NCBI GenBank assembly: GCA_964346815.1
Contig: CAYFWF010000018.1
Coordinates: 1 to 64,000, forward strand
Length of the DNA: 64,000 nt
Direction of reading: 5' to 3'
DNA from: CAYFWF01 sp964346815
Lineage (GTDB): Bacteria > Acidobacteriota > Aminicenantia > Aminicenantales > Aminicenantaceae
Part shown: positions 16,006 to 24,109 of the stretch, piece after piece
Position numbering within the stretch: position 1 is the stretch's first letter
Layout: every line of letters begins with the position of its first letter
The notes under the pieces: model-generated
Seen by the model: only the letters and a program-made list of their open reading frames with translations
What the model was told of the DNA's origin: nothing
Databases searched by the model: none
Translations under genes and position numbers: made by a program

Positions 16006-18147
16006 GTGAGAACAAAACTCGATTGGCAAAAAAGAGCGCTGATTGTATTCGCCGCCCTTATACTGATTCTCAGCGTCATTCTCACCGTATTCGCCATTCG
16101 GGAAGCCGAAAGAGAGAAGCTCTTGAAGCAGAGAGAAATCAATCAAGAACTGCAGAGAACGGCAGACACGATCATCGATCAGGTTAAAGAAAATATCTCC
16201 GAAACAGAACAGCGGTTATTCAGTCTGCTGGGCCAATCACAAGATCGGTTCGATGAAAACCGCCTGATCGAAACCGCTGTAAGAATAGACGAGAATGAGT
16301 CCTTGGTCTCCGAAGTCTTTTATCTTGCGGATAACGGACACATCGTCTTCCCGCTTTTCAAACCACTTTGCATCCTGTCTGGAGAATCGGAATATTCGGG
16401 CAAAATCCCGAATGAAATCGAGAAAAACCCGCTTTTCAAAGCAGCAGAGGCTGCGGAATTTAAAACGGAAAATTATTCCCTGGCCATCAGAAACTATAGG
16501 CAATTGATGACCTCGACTTCCGATAGAACCGCTGTCGCGCTGATCATGAACCGGATGGCGCGGTGTTATTTAAACTCCGGGAATCCACTCAGGGCTGCCG
16601 ATACATATAAAAGGATTGTAAATGGATATGAAAAGGAAGCCGGTTCCGATGGAATTCCCTTTGCCTTGATGGCTCTTTTCCAGATGGGATCGATATATGG
16701 CCGTGTAGATAAAAAGCCTGAGAGCGCAGAAACATTCCTTGCACTTTATGATGGTCTATTGGAAGGCGAATGGATTTTGAGCCGAACCCAGTTTTTTTTC
16801 TACTTGAAAAAAGTCAAGGAAGAACTGGCCAGAATGAGCGCAGAAATAAGCGATGAGGAAATCCAAAAAGCCATAGATGAAAGACAGATGGCCCTTCGAC
16901 AGCTGGAAGAAAAAAAATTGAAAAGGATGGCCGCACTGGAGGAACTGCACCAGAGAATCCTTCCTTTGTTAATGACGAGAAATAAAGCCACCGTTGATAT
17001 TCCTGGGAGTTTTTCTCATTTTTCTGACTCAACAGGAGAAAATACGTATCTTGTCTCTTACATCTCCCATGAAAAAAGTTCGATTTTTGGATTCACGCTC
17101 GATGAGGAATATCTGATAAAGAAAATTCTCCCCTCTGTGATGGAAAAGACGCCATTTAAAGAGGGCTGGACCGTTCACATTATCGATGAAAAGCAAAACT
17201 TGGTGTTTGGCGAGGACGTTTCTCGAGCAACAAACAGAAATCTTCCTGTGAGTTTTTCGAAGGATTTTGAAGAAAATTTTCCTCCCTGGACGGTGAAAAT
17301 TTATCAGACCTCTCCCGATGCAGCTCAGAGAGAGTTCAATCTCCGGCGTAATATCTATATTTCCCTGGTTGTGGTTGTCATCGCAGCCCTCCTTTTTGGC
17401 GGCGTTATGGCGATACGGAGCACGGGCAAGGAATTGAAGCTGGCCAGGTTGAAATCCGAATTCGTCTCTACGGTTTCCCATGAATTCAGAACTCCCCTGA
17501 CATCCATTCGATATTTGGCCGACCTGCTCCAGAGAGGACGGGTTGGGGAAGAGAAAAGGAAGCAGCAGTACTACGAGACCATCACTCAAGAGGGCGAACG
17601 GCTCAGCCGGCTCATCGAAAACATCCTCGATTTCTCGAAGATCGAAGCCGGAGTGAAGGAATATGAATTCGCCGAGGTGGATGCGGCTGAGATGTGCCGG
17701 GATATTGTTTTCAGGTTTCAGCAGCAGGTGGCTCCTCAGGAGTATACGATAGAAACTGAAATCTCCGAGGAATTACCCCAAATTTATGCGGATAAAGAAG
17801 CCCTCTCTAGGGCGCTTTTCAACTTGCTCGACAATGCCGTGAAATATTCTGGAGACAGCCGGAGGATTTCTCTGCGGGCATGGCCGGATGAATCGAATAT
17901 ATTCATAGAAGTCGAAGATAAGGGAGTGGGCATCGGGAAAGAGGAACAACAAAGGGTATTCGAGAAATTCTACCGGTCGGACACAATCCATGAGAGCAGC
18001 GTCAAGGGAAGCGGGATCGGCCTGACCATTGTGGACCATATCGTTAAAGCCCATGGGGGAGAGGTGTGCCTGGAGAGCGAATTAGGAAAAGGAACAATAG
18101 TGAGGCTTAGGCTTCCAAGAGGTGAAGAAATAAAAAAAGGTGGATGA
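16006..18147 (+). CDS. Sensor histidine kinase, cassette C
   Basis: Kinase of 713 aa, most like the cassette B kinase (MRTKLDWQKR against MGFRLNWQRR at the start). The start is a GTG at 16006 with AAGGG 9 bases upstream; an ATG at 16001 is in another frame and stops at once. TM1 is at about 11-30. TPR-like sensor helices lie at about 150-240, with DGIPFALMALFQMGSIYG, followed by a charged helical stretch at about 265-320. FPPWTVKIYQTSP precedes TM2 (about 447-470). The H-box SHEFRTPLTSIR has its phospho-acceptor at about H492. All ATP-binding boxes are intact. The regulator start overlaps the stop by 4 bases. Confidence 0.95.
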   Translation: MRTKLDWQKRALIVFAALILILSVILTVFAIREAEREKLLKQREINQELQRTADTIIDQVKENISETEQRLFSLLGQSQDRFDENRLIETAVRIDENESLVSEVFYLADNGHIVFPLFKPLCILSGESEYSGKIPNEIEKNPLFKAAEAAEFKTENYSLAIRNYRQLMTSTSDRTAVALIMNRMARCYLNSGNPLRAADTYKRIVNGYEKEAGSDGIPFALMALFQMGSIYGRVDKKPESAETFLALYDGLLEGEWILSRTQFFFYLKKVKEELARMSAEISDEEIQKAIDERQMALRQLEEKKLKRMAALEELHQRILPLLMTRNKATVDIPGSFSHFSDSTGENTYLVSYISHEKSSIFGFTLDEEYLIKKILPSVMEKTPFKEGWTVHIIDEKQNLVFGEDVSRATNRNLPVSFSKDFEENFPPWTVKIYQTSPDAAQREFNLRRNIYISLVVVVIAALLFGGVMAIRSTGKELKLARLKSEFVSTVSHEFRTPLTSIRYLADLLQRGRVGEEKRKQQYYETITQEGERLSRLIENILDFSKIEAGVKEYEFAEVDAAEMCRDIVFRFQQQVAPQEYTIETEISEELPQIYADKEALSRALFNLLDNAVKYSGDSRRISLRAWPDESNIFIEVEDKGVGIGKEEQQRVFEKFYRSDTIHESSVKGSGIGLTIVDHIVKAHGGEVCLESELGKGTIVRLRLPRGEEIKKGG

Positions 18148-18830
18148 AAATGGATAGACTTTTGGTCATCGAGGACGATAAAGCCATCCTCATGGGATTG
18201 AAGGATGATCTGGAATATGAGGGATACAAGGTTTTGACTGCCAAAGATGGGAAAGAAGGATTGAAAAAAGCCATGGACGGAAATTTTCAGTTGATCATCC
18301 TGGATATATTGCTTCCCGGTATGAACGGTTTCGAGGTGTGTAAAAAGTTGAGGGAAGCAGGTGTCGGAACGCCTATTCTGATGTTGACTGCGGCCAAAAC
18401 CGAAGAGATGGATAAGGTGACCGGGCTGGAACTGGGAGCCGACGATTATGTCACCAAGCCGATTGGGTCGAGAGAGATGGTGGCCCGGGTGAAGGCGATT
18501 CTTCGGAGAGTGAATCAGAAAGAGGATTCGCCGAATATTTATGAATTTGGAGATGTGTCTGTGGATTTCAAAAGCCATGAGGTGATGAAAACAGGAAAAA
18601 AGCTCCATTTGACGGCATTAGAATTTAGCCTCCTCAAGTTTTTTATCGAGCACAAAGGAGAAGTGTTGACCAGAGATGCCATACTGGATGAGGCGTGGGA
18701 GGATGCCATTGTCTCCCCCCGGACGATTGATCCTCACATCGTCCATCTGAGGCAAAAATTAGAGGATGATCCAGCAAAGCCGAAACATATTGTCAGCGTC
18801 AGAGGGGTGGGGTACAAATTCATTGGATGA
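18144..18830 (+). CDS. OmpR-family response regulator, cassette C
   Basis: Receiver domain with phospho-acceptor D54 (LIILDILLPGMNG) and Lys in DDYVTKPIGS, then a winged helix with recognition helix SPRTIDPHIVHLR, almost the same as cassette B. Coupled to the kinase by an ATGA overlap. The near-identical recognition helix and the shared AAC-N8-AAC boxes suggest overlapping DNA targets with regulator B. Confidence 0.96.
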   Translation: MKMDRLLVIEDDKAILMGLKDDLEYEGYKVLTAKDGKEGLKKAMDGNFQLIILDILLPGMNGFEVCKKLREAGVGTPILMLTAAKTEEMDKVTGLELGADDYVTKPIGSREMVARVKAILRRVNQKEDSPNIYEFGDVSVDFKSHEVMKTGKKLHLTALEFSLLKFFIEHKGEVLTRDAILDEAWEDAIVSPRTIDPHIVHLRQKLEDDPAKPKHIVSVRGVGYKFIG

Positions 18831-18861
18831 AATGTTCACAATAAAAACGCATCAATATCGC

Positions 18862-18902
18862 AACACAACCTTAACCACAGACTTTGAGAACTTTGCTACG
18901 AT
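18862..18902 (+). promoter_or_regulatory. AAC-N8-AAC box plus TACGAT before propeller gene C
   Basis: AAC at 18862-18864 and 18873-18875 are 11 bp apart. They are followed after exactly 21 bases by TACGAT (18897-18902). The gene starts at 18939 with GGGAGG upstream. The geometry equals that at kinase B and the small gene at 11782. Confidence 0.55.
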
Positions 18903-18938
18903 TCCCTATGAAATGAAATTTTATAGGGAGGTCAGATC

Positions 18939-21041
18939 ATGAAACATGCAAGAATTTATTTCTGGGTTTTCGCTGTCTTTTTGACTGTGGTGGTATTGGT
19001 TTCTTTTCAGCACGCGCTAACCCAAGAATCAGCCGAGGAGCTTTACCAAGCCGCACTGTTCAAAAAGAACGCAGATGGAGATCTGGAGGGAGCGATCGAA
19101 CTCTTCAACAAGATATTGAAGGACTTTCCTGAAAGCAGAAAGGTCTGCGCACATGCCTATCTTCAGCTTGGAATGTGCTATGAGAAATTAGGCATGAAAC
19201 AAGCACAAAAATCTTACCAGCAAGTGATTGATAGTTATCCTGAACAGACCGATACTGTTGAAGTTGCCAAAGAAAAGCTATCAAACCTTCTGAATGCCAA
19301 AAAAGCGGCTGAGAAAGGAGATGAAGGATTACAAATCCGTTTAATTGAGCAAGGCGGGGATGCCAGTGGAGAGATTTCACCAGACAACAAATATCTATGC
19401 TGTGTGGATTGGGAGACTTCGGATTTGGCTGTTATGGATGTGGTATCAGGAGAAATGCTTCGGCTAACAAGTAATAAGTACCGCGAGTCTGATTCCCCTG
19501 ATGCCTATGAAGCTCCGGGAGGCTCTGTATGGGCGCCGGACCAAAAGAGGATTGCTTACACCTGGTACGGAATCCATCCCGAAATTTGTGACCTACGCAT
19601 GATTGGGGTCGATGATAAAAAACCGCACATTCTTTACAAAGGGGATTATTACAAGGATTGGGTAATACCTTATGATTGGTCGCCTGATGGCAAAACCATC
19701 CTGACCGGATTCATGAGCGAGAAAGGCTGGAAATTAGGGATGATCTCTGTTGAAGATTTGTCTATCCATTATCTAAAAACCATCCAGCCTGTTGAATCTC
19801 ACGCACGTTATGCTCAATTTTCACCTGATGGTCAGTATGTTGTTTACAATCATCCGCAAGAGAAAGACTCAGGAAAAAGCGACATCTCTCTGCTATCATT
19901 GGATAGCAAACAAGAAATTCCACTCGTCCGCCATCCATCAGACGACAGACTGATGGGCTGTTCTCCGGATGGGAACTGGATCCTATTTATAAGCAACCGT
20001 ACAGGGACCTGGGATGCCTGGATCATGCCTATCTCTAGCGGAAAGCCCCAGGGGGATCCTCAGCTCATAAGAAGAGAAATCGGATTGATTCATCCTATGG
20101 GAATTTCGCGCATAGGTTCTTTTTACTACAACACTCCTGGATTCAGGAACGATATTTTCTATGCTTCCATCGACCCAATATCAGGAAAAGTCATAGAGCC
20201 AGCCAAGAAATATCCACTATCTTACGAAGGACATAACAGTTACCCCTGGTTATCGCCCGATGGAAAACATATCGTATATGTGTCTGATCGAGGTCAAAGA
20301 GCTCTCTGTGTTTATTCTTTGGAAACGGGTGAGGAGCGTAAAATCTCGCTTAAAGGAAAATTTAGTGGCTTTGGGCGTTCTCGATGGACTCCTGATGGAA
20401 GGTCCATTCTTATAGCAGGAAATGAAAAAGAAAGAGGTCGTGGTTGGTATAAGGTAGAGTTACAAACTGGCAATACCACTCTCATAATCCCTCATTATTC
20501 ATGGTCGCTGGCAGCAGCTCCTGATGGAAAAACTTTTTATTACAATAATTTAACATCAAAAGAGTTCTCCCAGATCATGAAGAGAGATATAGAAACGGGA
20601 GAAGAGCAGGAATTGTATCGAATCCCTCCCTACGATAACACGACTCTTGCTCTTTCACCTGACGGGAAGCGTTTGGCCTTGATGATGAGAGAAAATGAAA
20701 CGAAAAGAGCACTCAAAGTCTTATCAGTTGAAGGAGGTAAGCCAGTTACACAGCACCGCTTTGAAAAAGACCGCCAGGCTAAGTATATCGATATTACCTG
20801 GTCACCTGACGGACGCTACATCTACTTCTCCAAACAGAAGCCCAAAGGCGGCGGAGTTTGGGAGCTGTGGCGGATGCCCTCAGAAGGCGGGGATGCTCAA
20901 AACCTCAAACTAGCCATGCATGGTTTTAGTCAGCTGAATATACATCCCGATGGCAGCAGGATTACTTTTTCTTCACGGACTATGCACGAAAAAGTGGGCG
21001 CCGTCTGGGTCATGGAAAACTTCCTGCCCAAGGAAAAATAG
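18939..21041 (+). CDS. Exported TPR/TolB-like beta-propeller protein, cassette C
   Basis: Protein of 700 aa with a good Shine-Dalgarno site (GGGAGG). The signal peptide is at about residues 8-28. TPR-like helices span about 30-110 (AYLQLGMCYEKLGMKQAQKSYQQVI). Propeller blades with SPDG[KQN] turns follow and include the family-wide SNRTGTWDAWI segment. The C-terminus is AVWVMENFLPKEK. It is 108 bp after its regulator and preceded by the AAC box. Likely periplasmic; function unknown beyond the inferred link to the two-component pair. Confidence 0.9.
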   Translation: MKHARIYFWVFAVFLTVVVLVSFQHALTQESAEELYQAALFKKNADGDLEGAIELFNKILKDFPESRKVCAHAYLQLGMCYEKLGMKQAQKSYQQVIDSYPEQTDTVEVAKEKLSNLLNAKKAAEKGDEGLQIRLIEQGGDASGEISPDNKYLCCVDWETSDLAVMDVVSGEMLRLTSNKYRESDSPDAYEAPGGSVWAPDQKRIAYTWYGIHPEICDLRMIGVDDKKPHILYKGDYYKDWVIPYDWSPDGKTILTGFMSEKGWKLGMISVEDLSIHYLKTIQPVESHARYAQFSPDGQYVVYNHPQEKDSGKSDISLLSLDSKQEIPLVRHPSDDRLMGCSPDGNWILFISNRTGTWDAWIMPISSGKPQGDPQLIRREIGLIHPMGISRIGSFYYNTPGFRNDIFYASIDPISGKVIEPAKKYPLSYEGHNSYPWLSPDGKHIVYVSDRGQRALCVYSLETGEERKISLKGKFSGFGRSRWTPDGRSILIAGNEKERGRGWYKVELQTGNTTLIIPHYSWSLAAAPDGKTFYYNNLTSKEFSQIMKRDIETGEEQELYRIPPYDNTTLALSPDGKRLALMMRENETKRALKVLSVEGGKPVTQHRFEKDRQAKYIDITWSPDGRYIYFSKQKPKGGGVWELWRMPSEGGDAQNLKLAMHGFSQLNIHPDGSRITFSSRTMHEKVGAVWVMENFLPKEK

Positions 21042-21080
21042 AACTCTCGTTCATTTCCCCTTTTACAGCAATCACTAGTC

Positions 21081-21239
21081 CTACTTGAGCGGACTAATCT
21101 CGTATCCATAATCTTTGAAGTGATGGTCAAAGGCGAAAGCCTTCAGGACTCCGATTCGGCGCATGACCTCGAAACTGACGCAATCGACTAGGCTCAAGGT
21201 GCGCCTGCCTGCCATTAAATGGGCACTGACCGCTGGATC
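21081..21239 (-). pseudogene. C-terminal remnant of a PIN-domain (VapC) toxin gene
   Basis: Read on this strand, 52 codons give DPAVSAHLMAGRRTLSLVDC, then VSFEVMRRIGVLKAFAFDHHF and a stop. SLVDC.SF..M...G...AFAFD.HF is the usual end of a PIN domain, including the acidic D and the AFAFDxHF motif. A stop codon lies just upstream in frame and the N-terminal half with the first catalytic Asp is absent. It sits between propeller gene C and the HicBA pair. Confidence 0.7.
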
Positions 21240-21261
21240 TTAATTCTGGATAAAATGTGAA

Positions 21262-21290
21262 TTGACTTGTACCAAATATTTTAGAATAAT
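21262..21290 (+). promoter_or_regulatory. Promoter of the HicBA pair
   Basis: TTGACT (21262-21267), a 17-bp spacer and AATAAT (21285-21290). The transcript would start about 25 bases before the likely HicB ATG. Confidence 0.5.
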
Positions 21291-21322
21291 AAAGATGACA
21301 AATGGACCGGAAAAGTAGTCAA

Positions 21323-21553
21323 ATGAACACACTATCTTATAGAATAATTTTAAGACCCGAGCCAGAAGGAGGTTATACAGTCACAGTTCCTACTCTTCCC
21401 GGCTGCATCACTTACGGAGAAACCTTAGAGCAGGCAAAGATAATGGCAACTGATGCAATAAAAGCTTATTTGGAGAGTCTCAAAAAACACAACGAGCCTA
21501 TAGTTGATGATTCAGATAGTCTAGAAGGGACACTGAGTATTCAATTTGCCTAA
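21323..21553 (+). CDS. hicB: HicB-type antitoxin
   Basis: Small protein with the HicB partial RNase-H-like fold: YRIILRPEPEGGYTVTVPTLPGCITYGET, then a helix EQAKIMATDAIKAYLESL. GG[YF]...P.LPGC is the family signature. The start is uncertain: ATG at 21323 (76 aa) fits the fold, and an in-frame ATG at 21302 would add seven residues. It overlaps the HicA start by 8 bases. Here the antitoxin comes first, the reverse of the E. coli order. There is no C-terminal ribbon-helix-helix, so DNA binding may be weak or come from elsewhere. Confidence 0.85.
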   Translation: MNTLSYRIILRPEPEGGYTVTVPTLPGCITYGETLEQAKIMATDAIKAYLESLKKHNEPIVDDSDSLEGTLSIQFA

Positions 21554-21764
21554 ATTGCCATCTCTCACACCCAAAAAAGTCATCAAAATTTTAGAGCAGC
21601 ATGGATTCCAACTCGACCATACTTCTGGAAGCCACATGGTTTACTACAATCCCGATAAGGCGAAGAGGGTTACCATACCGTTTCATCGGAGGGATATTCC
21701 TGAAGGAACTCTCCTGGCGATCCTCAAACAAGCAGGAATCGATAAGAAAGATCTCGTAGATTAG
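21546..21764 (+). CDS. hicA: HicA-type mRNA interferase toxin
   Basis: Protein of 72 aa with a double-stranded RNA-binding-like fold. KKVIKILEQHGFQ, GSHMVYYNP (the catalytic His in GSH) and RVTIPFH.R.IPEGTLLAILKQAG are all present, so the toxin looks intact. The start codon is TTG at 21546 inside the end of hicB, which suggests tightly coupled low-level expression. Confidence 0.88.
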   Translation: MPKLPSLTPKKVIKILEQHGFQLDHTSGSHMVYYNPDKAKRVTIPFHRRDIPEGTLLAILKQAGIDKKDLVD

Positions 21765-21813
21765 GCAGTTCCCTTTTCTTTTTCTATCACCTTTTTTTCC
21801 TCTTATCTCTTAT

Positions 21814-21842
21814 TTGACCTCGGCCTATTGCTGTGGTATATG
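21814..21842 (+). promoter_or_regulatory. Promoter of msrP
   Basis: TTGACC (21814-21819), a 17-bp spacer and TATATG (21837-21842), about 35 bases before the ATG at 21877. Confidence 0.5.
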
Positions 21843-21876
21843 TGGAGTTGAGAATGGGTGAGAGAGGAGGGTGCCC

Positions 21877-22827
21877 ATGCTGGTAAAGAAAGAACTGCAT
21901 ATCAAGTCATCCGAAATTACGTCTAAAAAACTCTACATGAAGCGCCGCGAGTTCATCGCCAGTTCGGCGGCGGTTGCTGGATTGGGGCTGGTTAAGCCGG
22001 AATCGATTTTTTCGGCCCAGGAACAGCAGGAAAAGAAGCTGAAGATCGCCAAAAAGGGAGAATACACCGTGGATGAAAAGCTGACCTCATACCAAGATGC
22101 CACCGGCTATACCAATTATTACGAGTTTTCCACTAGCAAGTTTGAGCCTACAAAACTGGCCAAAGATTTCGAAACCCGTCCCTGGACTGTATCTGTCGAA
22201 GGGGAGGTGAAAGAACCTCTGGAATTTGATTTCGACGAAATTATCGGTATGTTCCCGCTGGAAGAGCGAGTCTACCGCTGGAGGTGTGTGGAAGCATGGG
22301 GAATGATTATTCCCTGGATAGGCTATCCTTTCGCCAATTTCATCAAAAAATGCAAACCCACCTCCAAGGCCAAATTCATCGAATATACAACCGTTATGGA
22401 TAAGGAACAGATGCCCGGCCTGAAAACGAATGTGCTGGATTGGCCTTACACAGAGGGGCTTAGGATGGATGAAGCCATGCATCCGCTCGCACTCCTTGGT
22501 GTTGGTATGTATGGAGAAAACCTTCCCAACCAGAATGGAGCGCCCCTGCGTATGGTTATCCCCTGGAAGTACGGATTCAAAAGCGGAAAATCCATCGTCA
22601 GAATAAGATTCCTGGAAAAGATGCCCAAGACCACCTGGAACGAAAAAAGGCCGGAAGAATATGGTTTCTATGCCAATGTGAATCCAAACGTCGATCACCC
22701 CCGATGGACTCAAAAGACAGAACGCCGCATCGGCGAGGAAGGACGCCGCAAAACCCTGATGTTCAACGGCTACGCTGAGGAAGTCGGCCATCTCTATTCA
22801 GGCATGGACCTGAAAAAATACTATTGA
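21877..22827 (+). CDS. msrP: Protein-methionine-sulfoxide reductase catalytic subunit
   Basis: Periplasmic molybdenum enzyme (316 aa) that repairs oxidised methionines in envelope proteins. A Tat signal MKRREFIASSAAVAGLGLV begins at about residue 22. The sulfite-oxidase-fold domain has RWRCVEAWGM, with the molybdenum-ligating Cys137, and GAPLRMVIPWKYGFKS near the cofactor. The C-terminal EVGHLYSGMDLKKYY is typical of MsrP. The start at 21877 was chosen because AGGAGG ends 6 bases upstream; a GTG at 21871 is too close to it. The heme membrane partner MsrQ is not in the flanks, so electrons must come from elsewhere. Confidence 0.93.
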   Translation: MLVKKELHIKSSEITSKKLYMKRREFIASSAAVAGLGLVKPESIFSAQEQQEKKLKIAKKGEYTVDEKLTSYQDATGYTNYYEFSTSKFEPTKLAKDFETRPWTVSVEGEVKEPLEFDFDEIIGMFPLEERVYRWRCVEAWGMIIPWIGYPFANFIKKCKPTSKAKFIEYTTVMDKEQMPGLKTNVLDWPYTEGLRMDEAMHPLALLGVGMYGENLPNQNGAPLRMVIPWKYGFKSGKSIVRIRFLEKMPKTTWNEKRPEEYGFYANVNPNVDHPRWTQKTERRIGEEGRRKTLMFNGYAEEVGHLYSGMDLKKYY

Positions 22828-22915
22828 TCTCTTTAGTATAGCTTCTTATATAACGCTGTATGATAACGGGGAATAGGTACAAACGAGAAGCCAGACATTT
22901 CTAAAAGTAGAAATT

Positions 22916-23199
22916 TTAATTCGATGGAAGGTCCAATTTTGGCCAGCTGAGATATTTTTGAAGAAAACCTGAAAAAGCGACGAGTTCTACTGCTGTTTCG
23001 GGGAAATTTCGAAGTATTTTATGGTCACCTGTTACGAGTTTCACACTGAAATGTCTGGCCAGAGCGACATACTCGTAGTCATAGGCCGAGCAGTCGATGG
23101 CCGCGACTAAATCCAACACCAGATTAGAAGGCGGGAGGATTTCTCGATCTTCCATGGTTTTCAGACATGAATGATGATGTTCGAGTCCACAACGATCAT
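22916..23199 (-). pseudogene. vapC: Broken VapC-type PIN toxin gene
   Basis: Starting at 23199 and overlapping the antitoxin stop, the frame reads MIVVDSNIIIHV and then stops (23161-23163). This is a perfect PIN N-terminus with the catalytic Asp. The C-terminal half continues in another frame (LVLDLVAAIDCSAYDYEYVA, LARHFSVKLVTGDHKILRNF), ending near 22916. About 40 residues of a normal VapC are missing between the two parts, so there was an internal deletion as well as a frame change. The toxin is therefore dead while its antitoxin is intact. The rest of 22828-22915 shows nothing. Confidence 0.75.
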
Positions 23200-23438
23200 T
23201 TTCGGCCTTCATTCTTCCACTGTTCGAGCTCTTCCTCCCGTAGACGATATTGGGATGTCAGTTCGCGTATCTTCCGCGTCCGGTCCAGAGTGGAATCGAC
23301 ATCGATGGGAGGCGTTTCGAGTGCTCGTTCGATAACATCGATAACTTCTTGATTGATACTTCTGCGGTTGGCTTTGGCGCGGCGTTTCAGCCTCTCATAG
23401 ACATCCAGAGGAATATTTTTTATTGTCAATGTTGCCAT
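23196..23438 (-). CDS. vapB: VapB/FitA-type ribbon-helix-helix antitoxin
   Basis: Protein of 80 aa. The N-terminal Arc-type ribbon-helix-helix (MATLTIKNIPLDVYERLKRR, then AKANRRSINQEVIDVIERAL) is followed by a flexible acidic tail (TSQYRLREEELEQWKNEGRK). The downstream toxin gene overlaps its stop but is broken, so this is an orphan antitoxin. It may still neutralise a related toxin elsewhere, or be on its way to loss. Confidence 0.85.
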   Translation of the reverse strand: MATLTIKNIPLDVYERLKRRAKANRRSINQEVIDVIERALETPPIDVDSTLDRTRKIRELTSQYRLREEELEQWKNEGRK

Positions 23439-23613
23439 ATTCCACCTTTAAGAGTGTAATATGCATCCATTATACAACCAAAATGGAATCCTATGAACTA
23501 GGTAATTTAGATTTTTTATATACCCAAATTTCGTGTATTATCGGAATGCTCGATTGTATTGACATAAAGCTCTACCTTATGTACGTTTAAATGCATCAAA
23601 GAGAAAACGGTAA

Positions 23614-23892
23614 ATGGCTGACGATGATCCGGTCAAGATTCCGATCGATGGCGTTCTGGATCTGCATGCGTTCAGCCCGAAAGACGTGAAGGACCTGGTG
23701 CCGGAATACCTGGGAGAATGCCGAAGCCAGGGCATCTATCACGTCCGTATCATCCACGGCAAAGGAACCGGAACGCTCCGGCAGATCGTTCACAGTATCC
23801 TCGAAAAACATCCTCATGTCATAAGCTTCAAAACTCCCCATTACGGAGGAGGCAGTTGGGGAGCCACAGAAGTCGAACTCCGTCCCAAATAA
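23614..23892 (+). CDS. Stand-alone Smr-domain protein
   Basis: Protein of 92 aa that is almost only an Smr domain: LDLHAFSPKDVKDLVPEYL, then the HGKGTGTLR motif (about residues 48-56) and YGGGSWGATEVEL. Smr domains bind or cut branched DNA or RNA; a lone short form has no fixed role. The ATG lacks a strong Shine-Dalgarno. A truncated relative lies at 29478, so the two flank cassette D. Confidence 0.88.
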   Translation: MADDDPVKIPIDGVLDLHAFSPKDVKDLVPEYLGECRSQGIYHVRIIHGKGTGTLRQIVHSILEKHPHVISFKTPHYGGGSWGATEVELRPK

Positions 23893-23909
23893 GTCCCCTT
23901 GTCTTCTTC

Positions 23910-23937
23910 TCACAATCTTCACACAATCGTTGCAGAA
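23910..23937 (+). promoter_or_regulatory. ACAA repeat box before kinase D
   Basis: ACAA at 23912 and 23923 and AGAA at 23934 are 11 bp apart. The 24 bases from 23910 match those from 26941 (before propeller gene D) at 20 positions. It is a candidate site for regulator D and differs from the AAC boxes of B and C. The kinase starts at 24110. Confidence 0.5.
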
Positions 23938-24109
23938 GCGTCATCGAGTTTTAGGGATTTTTTGATAATTTCATCTTGGGCAATAAATGAAGTCCTATTT
24001 AAGACTGAATATGAATGTCATCCCTTTGTCTTGTAATTCTGATGGTAGTTTTCTAAAATTTACGGGGCTAATGCGGGATACGAAGATATTCACTAATTCT
24101 TTTTAGTCA

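Noticed and set aside
22087..22791. 234-codon open frame antisense to msrP
   Set aside because: Shadow of msrP codon usage; no motif or start signal.
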